This document shows, one piece after another, positions 42,312 to 51,644 of a stretch of DNA of 64,000 nucleotides. The stretch lies in assembly GCA_018648805.1 (NCBI GenBank), contig JABGQM010000020.1:1-64000 (forward strand), given 5' to 3'. The position numbers and the translations under genes are program-made. The number at the start of each line of letters is the position of its first letter. The stretch's first letter is position 1. Below the pieces are notes generated by a model. That model had not been told where the DNA came from. It searched no databases and was given only the letters and a program-made list of their open reading frames with translations. The stretch is from Verrucomicrobiota bacterium. GTDB lineage: Bacteria; Verrucomicrobiota; Kiritimatiellia; UBA8416; JABMPJ01.

Positions 42312-44234
42312 ATGTCCATGTCTGGCAGATCGATGAAGCGGCGGTGGTTGCGTGCTGTCTGGTGCGGGGCAATGCTGCTGGCTGTCACAGGCGCGGGCGG
42401 CGCCGAACGGTGGCACGGGGTCTCCGTCTTTGGGCCGGAGGGGTTGAAGTACAAGCCTGGTGAGCCATTCGAGTACCTCAATCCGGATGCCCCGATTGCG
42501 GGCCGCCTGCGCTGTATCGGGCGCGGATTCTCCAAGATCATGCCGTTCGGCTTGACGGGTGGTACCGTTCAAGAGCTTGAGCACCACTGCTTTGAAGCGC
42601 TGGGAATCAAGTCATGGGATGACGATGAAGCCTACTCGCTGTACGGGCTGCTGGCGGAGTCTTTCGAGCTGGCGGATGACAACAGTTCGCTGACCATTCG
42701 GCTACGACCCGAGGCACGTTTTTCGGACGACCATCCGGTACGGGCTGAGGATGTCGTCTTCTCCTATGAGCTGCTGCATGACCCGGATATGAATCCGGCG
42801 TTGCGTTTGCATCTGAAGCATGTGGAGCGGATGGTGGAGGTCGACGAGCTTACGGTGCGGGTCGACTTCAAGCACTTCACACGGAGCCTGCCGGTCTATG
42901 TTTGCCGCATGGTGATTTTCCCCAAGCACGTCTACGGCAAGGCGGGCGTGAACCTGGGCGAGGACTTTCGTGAGGCTTACCCGATAGGGAGCGGTCCCTA
43001 TCGCGTTAAGAGCCATGTCATGGGCGAGCGTATCGTCTACGAGCGGCGTGATGACTACTGGGGCAAGGACCTGCCTTACTGCAAGGGGTACATGAACTGG
43101 AAGGAGATCGAGTACCAGGTCTTCTTTGATGTGTTCTCGCAGTATGAAGCGTTGAAGAGCGGGCTGGTTGACTACAAATGCTACTGGCAGCCGGATGTCC
43201 TGCACCGGTTGGATGGTGAGGGGCTTCGGAAAGGGTACCTGAAACGAAGCTATTTCCCGATCACGCGCCCGACCGCGATGAAGTGTGTGGCCTTCAATCT
43301 GCGTCGACCGATGTTCCAGGATATTGAGCTGCGCAAGGTGCTGGTCTCGCTGTATGACTTTGATTACATCAACCGCAACTTCGCCTATGGCGAGTCGTTC
43401 CGGCTGGTGAGTTACTTCCATAATCAGTCGCAGCTGCGTGCGGCACCGGGCCCTGCAACGGGTACGGTCCGCGAGATTCTCAAGGCGCTGGCTGCTAAGC
43501 ACAATACGCCAAGCGATACGTACGTCCCCGACGCGGCGCTGCAGCGGGGACCCTACGAGATAGGGACGGACGCTGAAGGCACGCTGCTGCCGATCGAGAC
43601 CCGCGTGCATGCCGCTTGTAAGCGCTTGGATGAGATGGGGTGGCGTTGGGACGCCAAAGAGAAGGTGCGTATGAGGGATGGACGCAAGCTTTCGTTCGAG
43701 ATATTCGTTGGCGGCACCGATATGTTTCACTACACCGAGGTGTGCAAGATGGCCGGGGTTGACGCGCGCATCACGACGCTATCGGGGTTGGAGCGACAGA
43801 GCCGGGTGCGCAATTTTGCCTACGATTGCATGGGGGGGTGGTATGACGGCCGCAAGGCGCCGGGCCGTGAGTTGGCCCGTCATTTCATTTCATCAGAGGC
43901 GGATGTAAAAGGGTCCAAGAATGTGTTGGGCCTGAAGAATCCGGCAGTCGATGAAGTGCTCGACATCATGAGCCGGTCGACAGACCGGCAAACGCTGGAA
44001 ACGTATTCCAAAGTGTTTGACCGCATCATGTGCAGCAACTGGTACGTCATACCGCGTTACTGGCCCACCCGGGACCACGGCGTATACTGGAGCTATCTGC
44101 GCAGACCGGATACCTACGCATCCGGGTTGTGGACGCATTACAACATCTGGTGGTACTGGTGGTTTGACGAGGAGCGCTACAACACCATTCAGGAGGCCCG
44201 CAAGAAGGGCGAGGCAGTGGAGTTTGGGGAGTAA
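42312..44234 (+). CDS. Peptide/oligopeptide ABC importer substrate-binding protein (SBP family 5, YejA-like)
   Basis: 640 aa. An N-terminal hydrophobic export signal (WLRAVWCGAMLLAVTGAGGA) follows an ATG at 42312; in-frame ATGs at 42318 and 42333 are possible. Family-5 features: GLLAESFELADDNSSLTIRL near 115, RFSDDHPVRAEDVVFSYEL near 136, and a YPIGSGPYRVKSH motif near 220. Long loops match the YejA subgroup that takes up microcin C and oligopeptides in enterobacteria. Here the ligand could be a glycopeptide or oligosaccharide (inference). It is followed by the two permease genes. No ATPase gene is present nearby. Confidence 0.88.
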   Translation: MSMSGRSMKRRWLRAVWCGAMLLAVTGAGGAERWHGVSVFGPEGLKYKPGEPFEYLNPDAPIAGRLRCIGRGFSKIMPFGLTGGTVQELEHHCFEALGIKSWDDDEAYSLYGLLAESFELADDNSSLTIRLRPEARFSDDHPVRAEDVVFSYELLHDPDMNPALRLHLKHVERMVEVDELTVRVDFKHFTRSLPVYVCRMVIFPKHVYGKAGVNLGEDFREAYPIGSGPYRVKSHVMGERIVYERRDDYWGKDLPYCKGYMNWKEIEYQVFFDVFSQYEALKSGLVDYKCYWQPDVLHRLDGEGLRKGYLKRSYFPITRPTAMKCVAFNLRRPMFQDIELRKVLVSLYDFDYINRNFAYGESFRLVSYFHNQSQLRAAPGPATGTVREILKALAAKHNTPSDTYVPDAALQRGPYEIGTDAEGTLLPIETRVHAACKRLDEMGWRWDAKEKVRMRDGRKLSFEIFVGGTDMFHYTEVCKMAGVDARITTLSGLERQSRVRNFAYDCMGGWYDGRKAPGRELARHFISSEADVKGSKNVLGLKNPAVDEVLDIMSRSTDRQTLETYSKVFDRIMCSNWYVIPRYWPTRDHGVYWSYLRRPDTYASGLWTHYNIWWYWWFDEERYNTIQEARKKGEAVEFGE

Positions 44235-44235
44235 A

Positions 44236-44327
44236 AACCACGGATGACACGGATGACACTGATGGGTGGCTTCGCCACCCGGGCCGCTTGCGGCCCGCAA
44301 TCCGTTCAATCCGTGTAATCCGTGGTC
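44236..44327. repeat. CCACGGATGACA tandem/inverted repeat (class G)
   Basis: The left arm (44236-44264) is AACCACGGATGACACGGATG followed by ACACTGATGG. The right arm (44298-44327) is CAATCCGTTCAATCCGTGTA followed by ATCCGTGGTC. Two perfect hairpins lie between them: GGGTGGC-TTC-GCCACCC and GGGCCGC-TT-GCGGCCC. It could terminate or attenuate transcription between the binding protein and permease genes. Confidence 0.85.
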
Positions 44328-44404
44328 AAAACGACTTCATCCTGTGTATTGCTATCTGCTTGTGTCCTCATTGATGAATGGATCAGGTTAGCATTCTGAC
44401 CTGC

Positions 44405-44437
44405 TTGGGTATTTGGGTAATTGGGTAATTGGGTACT
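44405..44437. repeat. GGGTATTT/GGGTAATT tandem repeat (class E)
   Basis: Four units of about eight bases (GGGTATTT, GGGTAATT twice, GGGTACTT) end three bases before the ATG of the YejB-like gene, occupying the place of a ribosome-binding site. The same unit is at 8261-8284. Confidence 0.8.
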
Positions 44438-44440
44438 TCT

Positions 44441-45922
44441 ATGTGGTCCTATATACTAAAACGATTTCTTCTGATGATCCCGACGGGGATAGGCGTGATC
44501 ACCGTGTTCTTTGCCGTATCGGAATTTGTGCCCGGCGGCCCGCTTGATCAGGTGGAGACGATGATCGTCGATCAGGCCAATCAGTCCGAGGCGGGGGACA
44601 TGGCCAACTTCGGGGATGAAGACAGCACGGGCACGGTTGGAATCGATCCCCAGATGCGTATGCAGATCAAGCGCAAGCTTGGGCTGAACCACGATGTATG
44701 GGTTCGCTATTTCCGCATGCTGCTCTGGTATGGACAGGACTCGATGGTGTCATCCAAAGAGGTGGATCAGGGCTCCGCCCGCAAGCTGTCATTTCGCGGC
44801 GACTCGATGTGGGTTTATCGAACCGCTGACGACTACCATGTGTTTGTGAATGAGTGTCAGACTGACGGTGAGAGCAGTCAGCTGACGTTCAGCCAGGAAA
44901 CCGGCCATCTTGTCAGCACTCTGGACAGGACCGTCCAATTCAATCCGGAGACGGGGCGTCAGATCGATGGGGTACAGCAGTTGACGAGGGTACCTTCGCG
45001 CGTGAAGTCCGAGTCGTTCTGGGAGCTTGAGTATCTGGCCAATGGCGACCGCCTGAAGGTGAGGGAGACGCGCGACGAAGTCTACCTGGAGGAAAGCGCG
45101 TGGGCGGCCCTCACGAATGGGGCGAACTGGCATGGCCTGTTCCTGTTTAAGTTTCCGACCTCCATCACCAAGAACAAGAAGTGCTATGAGCTGATTCGGG
45201 AGCGGCTACGAATCTCTATGCGCCTTGGCATATCGTCGTTCATCATTACCTATACCCTCTGCATTCTGCTCGGGGTCAGCAAAGCGGTCCGCAACGGAAC
45301 GGTGTTCGATACGGCCACCAGTGTGCTGGTTCTGGTGGGCTACGGCATTCCCGGGTTCGTGCTGGCGGTGTTCCTGATCAAGGCCTTTGGTCCGAGCGCC
45401 GATTCGTGGGTGAGTTTGATCCCACTACGCGGGATTCAGTCGCCACCGGAGATCTACAACACCCTGAGCACCTGGGGCAAGTTCTGGGACAATGTGCACC
45501 ACATGATCGCGCCGGTGATATGTCTGACCATATCGAGCTTTGCCGGTCTGACCATGCTGACCAAGAACAGTGTGCTGGAGCAGTTCCATCAGCTCTATGC
45601 TGTGGCGGCACGTGCGCGCGGCCTCTCGGAGCGCAAGGTGCTGCTCAAACATGTACTGCGCAACTCACTGATTCCACTGGTGACCGGGTTTCCAGCACGT
45701 TTCGTCATGATGTTCTTTGCCGGATCGCTGTTGATCGAAAAGATCTTCTCGCTGGACGGGCTGGGGCTGTTGAGTTTTACGGCCTTGGTTGAGCGGGACT
45801 ATCCGCTGATCATCAGCAATATGTTCATCTTCACCTTTATCGGGCTGACCTGCCGATTGCTCTCTGATATCGGCTATGTGATCGTCGACCCGCGCATCAG
45901 CTTTGAAGGGAAGAAGACCTGA
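44441..45922 (+). CDS. ABC importer permease, YejB-like
   Basis: 493 aa from the ATG at 44441; a TTG twelve bases upstream lies inside a tandem repeat and is rejected. The first membrane helix (about 7-27, RFLLMIPTGIGVITVFFAVS) and the following PGGP motif are typical of dipeptide/oligopeptide permeases (DppB/YejB). A periplasmic insertion of about 200 residues (about 30-245) is typical of YejB. The core helices then follow, with the EAA-type loop AVAARARGLSERKVLLKHVL near 386. It forms the channel with the YejE-like protein, whose ATG begins two bases after this stop codon. There is no recognisable Shine-Dalgarno sequence. Confidence 0.9.
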   Translation: MWSYILKRFLLMIPTGIGVITVFFAVSEFVPGGPLDQVETMIVDQANQSEAGDMANFGDEDSTGTVGIDPQMRMQIKRKLGLNHDVWVRYFRMLLWYGQDSMVSSKEVDQGSARKLSFRGDSMWVYRTADDYHVFVNECQTDGESSQLTFSQETGHLVSTLDRTVQFNPETGRQIDGVQQLTRVPSRVKSESFWELEYLANGDRLKVRETRDEVYLEESAWAALTNGANWHGLFLFKFPTSITKNKKCYELIRERLRISMRLGISSFIITYTLCILLGVSKAVRNGTVFDTATSVLVLVGYGIPGFVLAVFLIKAFGPSADSWVSLIPLRGIQSPPEIYNTLSTWGKFWDNVHHMIAPVICLTISSFAGLTMLTKNSVLEQFHQLYAVAARARGLSERKVLLKHVLRNSLIPLVTGFPARFVMMFFAGSLLIEKIFSLDGLGLLSFTALVERDYPLIISNMFIFTFIGLTCRLLSDIGYVIVDPRISFEGKKT

Positions 45923-45924
45923 TC

Positions 45925-47118
45925 ATGTCGTTCAGCCCTGAATTTCTGGACCGGGTGCGCAAGTTCAAGAAGAACCGGCGCGCCTACAACAGTCTGCGGA
46001 TACTGACCTTCCTGTTTCTGCTGACGCTGCCTGCTGAGCTGCTCTTCAACAATCGCCCGATCGTGATGCGTGTCGATGGGCAGTGGTTCTTCCCCGTATT
46101 CCGCGATTACACCTACAAGGACCTGGGCGGTGACGAAGAGATACCGGTGGTGAGCTATAAGGCGGAGATGTTTGATGACTTTATCGCCGGGCGTGAGGCC
46201 GACGCGGTGAGCGATCTCCTTTTCGGTGACGGATCTGTTGCCGTCGATGGGCCAACGGCCAGCGTGGATGTCAGGGAGGCGGTGCCGCGCGCCTTCTGGG
46301 CGCTCTGGCCGCCGATCCCGCACTCATACAAATCGTTCTACACCAGCAAGACACTTGAGCGTCAGCGTCTGGCCAGTCCGTTCAGTCGCGAGGAGGGTGG
46401 GGTGCGCCTGCCCGGCGCACGGATGGAGCGGCACCTCCTGGGTACCGATAGCTATGGCAAGGATGTCCTGGCCCGCCTGGTCTACGGCTTTCGCCTTTCG
46501 CTGCTCTTTGGCGTGGCGCTGGCCTTCACGTCGACCGTTATCGGCTGCGTCCTGGGTGCCATCCAGGGCTTCTTTGGTGGACTGGTCGATCTGCTGGGGC
46601 AGCGCCTGACCGAGATCTGGGGCGCGATTCCACGCCTGCTGCTGCTGATGATTCTGAGTGATTTTCTGTCTCGCCGGGGGGAGTCGACCGAGGCCGGCCA
46701 TCTGCTGATGCTGTTTGTGATCATGAACCTGACCTCGTGGATGGGCATGGCGGCGCACATGCGCGCGCAGTTCCTTGCGGCCCGCAACCTCGATTACGTG
46801 AAAGCGGCCAAGTCGCTCGGGGTATCGAACGTGCGCGTTATGTTCAGGCACATCCTGCCCAACTCGCTGACCCCGATTGTGACCTTCCTGCCCTTCTCCA
46901 TATCGTCGTCCATTCTGGCCCTGGTCGGATTGGACTTCCTTGGGTTTGGTATCCGCTACCCGGCACCCAGTCTCGGGGAGCTGCTCTCGCAGGGGCAGGA
47001 ACATCTCGACGCGTGGTGGATTATGGTGCCGACGTTCCTAACCCTGACCAGCTTGATGGTCCTGTTGACCTTTGTGGGTGACGGCGTGCGCAACGCGTTC
47101 GACCCGCGCTACAAGTAG
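45925..47118 (+). CDS. ABC importer permease, YejE-like
   Basis: 397 aa. The N-terminal helix (SLRILTFLFLLTLPAELLFN, about 25-44) is followed by a soluble insertion with LLGTDSYGKDVLARLVYGF, the OppC/DppC/YejE signature (about 172-190). Four or five core helices follow, and the coupling loop DYVKAAKSLGVSNVRVMFRH lies near 290. It partners the YejB-like permease. The operon lacks the expected ATPase (YejF/OppD-OppF), which must be supplied from elsewhere. Confidence 0.9.
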   Translation: MSFSPEFLDRVRKFKKNRRAYNSLRILTFLFLLTLPAELLFNNRPIVMRVDGQWFFPVFRDYTYKDLGGDEEIPVVSYKAEMFDDFIAGREADAVSDLLFGDGSVAVDGPTASVDVREAVPRAFWALWPPIPHSYKSFYTSKTLERQRLASPFSREEGGVRLPGARMERHLLGTDSYGKDVLARLVYGFRLSLLFGVALAFTSTVIGCVLGAIQGFFGGLVDLLGQRLTEIWGAIPRLLLLMILSDFLSRRGESTEAGHLLMLFVIMNLTSWMGMAAHMRAQFLAARNLDYVKAAKSLGVSNVRVMFRHILPNSLTPIVTFLPFSISSSILALVGLDFLGFGIRYPAPSLGELLSQGQEHLDAWWIMVPTFLTLTSLMVLLTFVGDGVRNAFDPRYK

Positions 47119-47204
47119 ACCAGTAGGCCATGCTGTTGACGGTTGAGAATCTGGTGACGAACAGTTGACCTCGGCGAGACTACACCCAACGATGGAGAGA
47201 GATC

Positions 47205-49613
47205 ATGGCGCGTGTGAGTGTGAAAGAGCAGAGCGGCAGGCTTGTCCTGCGCAACCGATGGTGTGAGATCAGCGTGGACCTGGCGAAGGGCCTCTGGTCC
47301 GGGGTGGACCGGACGACCGACACGCTGGTTTTCAAGGAGGCTTCCTTTCGGATGGATCAGGCCGGGACGGCGACCTGGGCCGAAGCGCAGACGGCGTTTG
47401 CGTGGCGTCAGACCTCTTCGGAGTCGGCCTTGGGCAGGGGGACGACTGTCACGCTCACGGCGACGCCCGAGGCCGGTTACGCACCCGTGCGTCACGTGAC
47501 GCTGCGGCTCTATCCCAACCACCCGTTTGTAGAGATCGGCTGGGGCGTGACCAATCGGTTCTCCTATCCGGTGCGCATCAAGGATGTCGAGGTGCTCTAC
47601 GGTGGCGAGCTGTTCAGCGGGCAGACGGTGGAGCAACCCCGGGTGTTGCGAAGCGGCGCCGGCGCCGAGCCCAACGTGGTCGAGAAGGGCTGGCAGATTG
47701 AGGCCCTCAATGGCGCGCTGTTGACCTATAAGAACCGGGGTGTGCGGCGCACGCTGGTTGCCGGCGGTCTGGCTTATGCTGAGTGTGGTCGTCGGGTCGA
47801 AATGCTCAAAGGCCACAAGCATGGCCATCAGGGCAGACTCAAGGGCGATCGGCCCAACCTGAACCTGGCGTGCTGGGATCCCCAGGGCAAACGCGTGGCA
47901 CCTGGCGAAACCTATATGTCGCCGGATACATGCTACCTCGACTTCGTCACCGCTGATCCCTTTACGGCATTGGAAGCCTACGGGCAGGCGATGCGCACGG
48001 CCAACGGTGCGAATCCGAACGCCTACGATTTCCCGACCCTCTGCGGCTGGATGGTGTCGACCAAGTGGCTGGGCGAGAATAAGCCGATCAACAACTCGGT
48101 TGGCTTGGTTGAACAGACGCGGATTGCCCGGGAGCAGGGCTTGATGAACTACACCCCATTGGCCGTTCGCCTCGAGCCCGATACGTATTGCTACGGTAAC
48201 CACGGCGATACCCAGCAGGGCTGGTGGGATAACGAACATTGGCGTACCTATGGCCCGGGGAATGGGCATGCGAGGGGAGACGCAGCCGGGTCGTTGAGGA
48301 AACCCTATGACACCTTTGCGAAGTTCTGCAAGGCCGTTGCCGAGCTGGGCGGCATCCCCTTCACCTATTTTCAGTCCAGCATGCCCTCCAACGACTTTGC
48401 GGTCGCGCATCCGGAGTGGATGCTCAACGGCGACATCTCGCAGCTGCATGTGTCGCACGCGCACCACCGGCCGTTGGTACGCTACGACTATACCCATCCC
48501 GCTTTCAGGGCCCACTGTCTGAAGGTGTGGCGGCGTCTACGCAAGGCGGGGCTCAAGGGGGTGAAGTTCGACTATCCTGAGACCGCGTGGGCCGCGAACG
48601 GCGGCTTCGCCGACCAGAGCTTTACCACCACGTCGGCTTATCGCGAGCTCTTTCGCCTGTGTCGCGAGGGGCTGGGGCCGGAGGCCTTTCTGCACGAACG
48701 CAATCTGGGTGGACAAACCCACGAGGATGCGCCGCTCCTCGATGCGACTGCGGGGATTGTCGATATCCAGCGCGTCTGGGGCGATGCCAGTCACTTTGAG
48801 GCGGAGATGGCCTCGCGCATGGGACTCCGCTGGTACAAATCGCGGAGTGTCTTTCTCTACTATCCCGACGGCAAGTCGTTCGTCAACAATGGCCGGGCCC
48901 TACCGGCCTACAAGCGTCGCGCCTTCCTGACCCTGATTGGATTCCTCTCGGGCCGACTCGAAATTGGCACGTCGATTGGTAGCATGACCGATGAGATGTT
49001 CCATGATACGACGCGTCTCTTTCCCGTGCTGGGTGGCACCGTTTCGCCACGGCCGGTGGATATGCTGACGGGCGGCCAACACCCGTCGACCTACGTGTAC
49101 CGTGTGACCGACCGGTGGCATCAGGTTCTGTTGATCAATAACAACAAGAGTGGGCGCAAGACGGTCTCCGCGCCCCTGTCCGGCGACCAGGCGGAAACCG
49201 GATCCCTGGGATTCGATCCCACGGCAAGCTACCACGCGTTCGATTTCTGGAGTCAGAGCTACGTGGGCAAGCTGAAAGGTTCCGGGACACTCGCCGCGGA
49301 GCTGCGTGGCGGCGAAGTCGCCATGATCTCGCTGCGCAAGGTTGCGCCCCATCCGCAGCCGATCTCGACCAACCGCCATATCATGCAGGGCATGATGGAG
49401 TGCCATCAGGTTGTGTGGTCAGAGAAGCGCGCCATGCTGACCGGCAAGGTCGACGCGGTGGCTGGTGAGACCTTTGTTCTGACCGTCGCCTGCAACGGCC
49501 GAAAGCCCGTGTCGTGTGATGGTGCCACGCTGCGCCAACGTGCGCGCGGCCTGATCGACCTGGTCTTCAGCTCCGAACAGAATGCCCGCCTGCCATTTCG
49601 CCTGCGCTTCTGA
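47205..49613 (+). CDS. GH36-clan (GH-D-like) glycoside hydrolase, unassigned
   Basis: 802 aa, no signal peptide; GGAGAGAG precedes the ATG. It has an N-terminal beta-sandwich (about 1-260), a TIM-barrel core, and a C-terminal beta domain. Barrel features fit clan D: FTYFQSSMPSND near 384, GLKGVKFDYPETAW near 450 with D456 as candidate nucleophile, and DATAGIVDIQRVWGD near 510. Sequence similarity to characterised galactosidases is distant, so the substrate is not assigned. It could act on alpha-galactose or N-acetylgalactosamine. It directly follows the ABC permeases, suggesting it processes the imported sugar. Confidence 0.68.
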   Translation: MARVSVKEQSGRLVLRNRWCEISVDLAKGLWSGVDRTTDTLVFKEASFRMDQAGTATWAEAQTAFAWRQTSSESALGRGTTVTLTATPEAGYAPVRHVTLRLYPNHPFVEIGWGVTNRFSYPVRIKDVEVLYGGELFSGQTVEQPRVLRSGAGAEPNVVEKGWQIEALNGALLTYKNRGVRRTLVAGGLAYAECGRRVEMLKGHKHGHQGRLKGDRPNLNLACWDPQGKRVAPGETYMSPDTCYLDFVTADPFTALEAYGQAMRTANGANPNAYDFPTLCGWMVSTKWLGENKPINNSVGLVEQTRIAREQGLMNYTPLAVRLEPDTYCYGNHGDTQQGWWDNEHWRTYGPGNGHARGDAAGSLRKPYDTFAKFCKAVAELGGIPFTYFQSSMPSNDFAVAHPEWMLNGDISQLHVSHAHHRPLVRYDYTHPAFRAHCLKVWRRLRKAGLKGVKFDYPETAWAANGGFADQSFTTTSAYRELFRLCREGLGPEAFLHERNLGGQTHEDAPLLDATAGIVDIQRVWGDASHFEAEMASRMGLRWYKSRSVFLYYPDGKSFVNNGRALPAYKRRAFLTLIGFLSGRLEIGTSIGSMTDEMFHDTTRLFPVLGGTVSPRPVDMLTGGQHPSTYVYRVTDRWHQVLLINNNKSGRKTVSAPLSGDQAETGSLGFDPTASYHAFDFWSQSYVGKLKGSGTLAAELRGGEVAMISLRKVAPHPQPISTNRHIMQGMMECHQVVWSEKRAMLTGKVDAVAGETFVLTVACNGRKPVSCDGATLRQRARGLIDLVFSSEQNARLPFRLRF

Positions 49614-49684
49614 GGGGCGGCTTCGCAGTCCCATCGTAGCGAGGGACGAGAAGACTCACTCAACGGGTCCGATCGGGAACAGGA

Positions 49685-49820
49685 GGAATATCCAATATCC
49701 AACACTCAAATCCAATGACCAAGTGCGTGCGGATGGCGAATGATCAGTCCTATGGCATTCCATTCACTGTGTACGCCCACTTGGACATTGGATATTCCTT
49801 GTTGGCTGTTGGATATTGAA
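49685..49820. repeat. CCAATATCCAAC tandem/inverted repeat (class H)
   Basis: The left arm (49685-49713) is ATATCCAATATCCAACACTC then AAATCCAATGACC. The right arm (49778-49820) contains ACTTGGACATTGGATATTCC and GTTGGCTGTTGGATATTG. It lies between convergent genes and could serve as a bidirectional terminator; a 64-base spacer separates the arms. Confidence 0.82.
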
Positions 49821-49875
49821 ATACCCCGGAGCACAGATACCTTTTCGGGTGCCCTCAAACTAGGCTGAGAGGGCT

Positions 49876-51264
49876 CTAATACCGTTCCCAGAATGTTTGC
49901 CCCATCTCCGGCTGCTGGTCATCCCACGCATCGCGTAGTCGGATGAGTTCCTTGCGCAGCTCAGTGATGGTGTCGGCATAGTCGGGGTGGGCGGCCAGAT
50001 TGGTCAGCTCCCATGGGTCATCGATCAGGTCAAAGAGCTGGGTCTGACGGTCACGTCCCTCAACCGCGTACTCAATCAGCTTGCAGTGTCGATCCTTGAC
50101 GGCACGCTGGCAGTCACAATAGGCGAAGTAGAGCGTGTCGCGCAGCGGTGCATCGCTCTGCATGCATGGAATGAGATCTTTCCCTTCCACGCTTTCGGGC
50201 ACCGGCGTTTCGGTCAGGCCACACAGAGTGGGGAAGATGTCATAGAGATACGCGTAGGCATCGGTCCGCTTACCCTCAGGAACCCCGGGGCCTGCAAAGA
50301 TAAGCGGTACGCGCACGCTGTGCTCGTAGCAGTTCTGCTTGCCAAACAGGCCGTGCTGACCCACCGCGAGACCGTTATCGCCGGCAAAGACGATGATGGT
50401 GTTATCCAGCAGTTCCTGCTCTTCAAGCGTTTGCACCACGCGCCCGAGCTCATGGTCCAAGTGTGTGATCATGGCATAGTAGTCGGCAATGTGTTCACGG
50501 GTCTCTTCGGGCGTGCGCGGGAAGGCCGCCAGTTCCTCGTCGCGTATGTGTAGGCCGCCGTTGTCAAAGGGATGGCCGCCGGCAAAGTTGGGTGGCAGCT
50601 CAATATCCGCCGGATCGTACATGCCGTGGAACCTCTCCGGCATCACGCGGGGATCGTGTGGGGCCAGGAACGAGATATAGGCGAAGAAAGGCTGTTCGCC
50701 ATTCTGTTGCTGGATGAAGTCAATCCCGGCACTGCAGACCATCTCGCTCGAATGCACACCCGAGTTGATATGGTCGGCTTCGCGTTGCTTGACCTCTTTG
50801 GTGGTGAAGGCATCTTTGCAGATGGGGAGCTGGGTGCTGTAGGCGCCGCTGGGATCATAGTGGTAGACCGGCACGTTCCAGTGGTCGGCCATGCCGCCGA
50901 ACATGATCTCGTCCCCGTCGCTGAAGCTGCGGTTGAAGGCGGGTCTGCCGTTGTGCCACTTGCCGGTCCCAAAGGTGCGATAGCCGTTACCTTGCAAGGC
51001 CTCCCCGAGCGTCGTGTGTGCTTCCGGGATCTGCTGGCCTTGCCGGTCGATGTGAAACAGGCTGCGCCCCGAGTGCAGCATGGCCCGACTGGGCATGCAG
51101 ACGGCACCCGAGGTGCCACTCGGGATATGGGCGTGGGTAAAGGCCGTGCCGCGCGCCACCAGCTGGTCGATGTTGGGCGTTTGGATGGCGCTGTTGCCGA
51201 GGGCGCCAATGGTGTCGAAGCGCTGGTCGTCGGTGAAGAAGAATACGATATTTGGTTTAGTCAT
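49876..51264 (-). CDS. Sulfatase (formylglycine-dependent, Cys type)
   Basis: 462 aa, no signal peptide. It hydrolyses a sulfate ester, probably on a sugar. The conversion motif C56-M-P-S-R60, required for formylglycine formation, is in VCMPSRAMLHSGRSLF, and the metal ligands D12 and D13 are in FFTDDQRFD. GTGKWHNGRP near 103 and FAGDNGLAVGQHG near 300 supply other active-site residues. The C-terminal half is similar to choline-sulfatase/iduronate-2-sulfatase-like enzymes. It is transcribed leftward, convergent with the GH36-clan gene. No sulfatase-maturing enzyme lies in the window. Confidence 0.93.
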   Translation of the reverse strand: MTKPNIVFFFTDDQRFDTIGALGNSAIQTPNIDQLVARGTAFTHAHIPSGTSGAVCMPSRAMLHSGRSLFHIDRQGQQIPEAHTTLGEALQGNGYRTFGTGKWHNGRPAFNRSFSDGDEIMFGGMADHWNVPVYHYDPSGAYSTQLPICKDAFTTKEVKQREADHINSGVHSSEMVCSAGIDFIQQQNGEQPFFAYISFLAPHDPRVMPERFHGMYDPADIELPPNFAGGHPFDNGGLHIRDEELAAFPRTPEETREHIADYYAMITHLDHELGRVVQTLEEQELLDNTIIVFAGDNGLAVGQHGLFGKQNCYEHSVRVPLIFAGPGVPEGKRTDAYAYLYDIFPTLCGLTETPVPESVEGKDLIPCMQSDAPLRDTLYFAYCDCQRAVKDRHCKLIEYAVEGRDRQTQLFDLIDDPWELTNLAAHPDYADTITELRKELIRLRDAWDDQQPEMGQTFWERY

Positions 51265-51644
51265 GACTCTATCCTGTTGTGTTATTGCTTTCCGCCCTTA
51301 GCCGCCCGTTTTGCCTTCTTCTGCGGCCACCGCTGCTGCAGGCGGTCGTAGGAGGTGCGGCCACGCTTAGGGCCGCCGTGGCGGTCAGGAGCCTCCTGCG
51401 GGGCGCTTTTGATCTCATCATGGTTCTTGGCAGGGCGGCGTGTGTCATGTCTAAAGGAGTCATCCTCTGTGTGTTGGATCTCAGCATATACCGTTGTGTG
51501 TAGGGGATGCCATGGCTAAATGGATCAATAGAATGGCCCTTCCGTCATCAGTATGCTTCTATGCATGCATGTCGTAGGCAACGACCTCATACGGCTGCAG
51601 CCGTTGCGTGATGAACTGACTCTGCTAAACAAGGAATACGGACA
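51265..51644. other. Divergent region upstream of sulfatase and hexosaminidase genes
   Basis: It holds the promoters of both flanking genes (not identified) and a headless minus-strand reading frame at 51282-51515. No repeat island is visible, which is unusual for this window. Confidence 0.5.
51282..51515 (-). pseudogene. Headless lysine-rich reading frame, possible gene remnant
   Basis: On the minus strand a frame of 77 codons ends at TAA (51282-51284) and has no ATG. The residues look protein-like (KNHDEIKSAPQEAPDR, GRTSYDRLQQRWPQKKAKRA, ending GGKQ), with GC-rich third positions, but a stop bounds it at 51516-51518. It may be the C-terminus of a decayed gene or a gene with an unusual start, about 18 bases upstream of the sulfatase start. 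Weak call. Confidence 0.3.
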
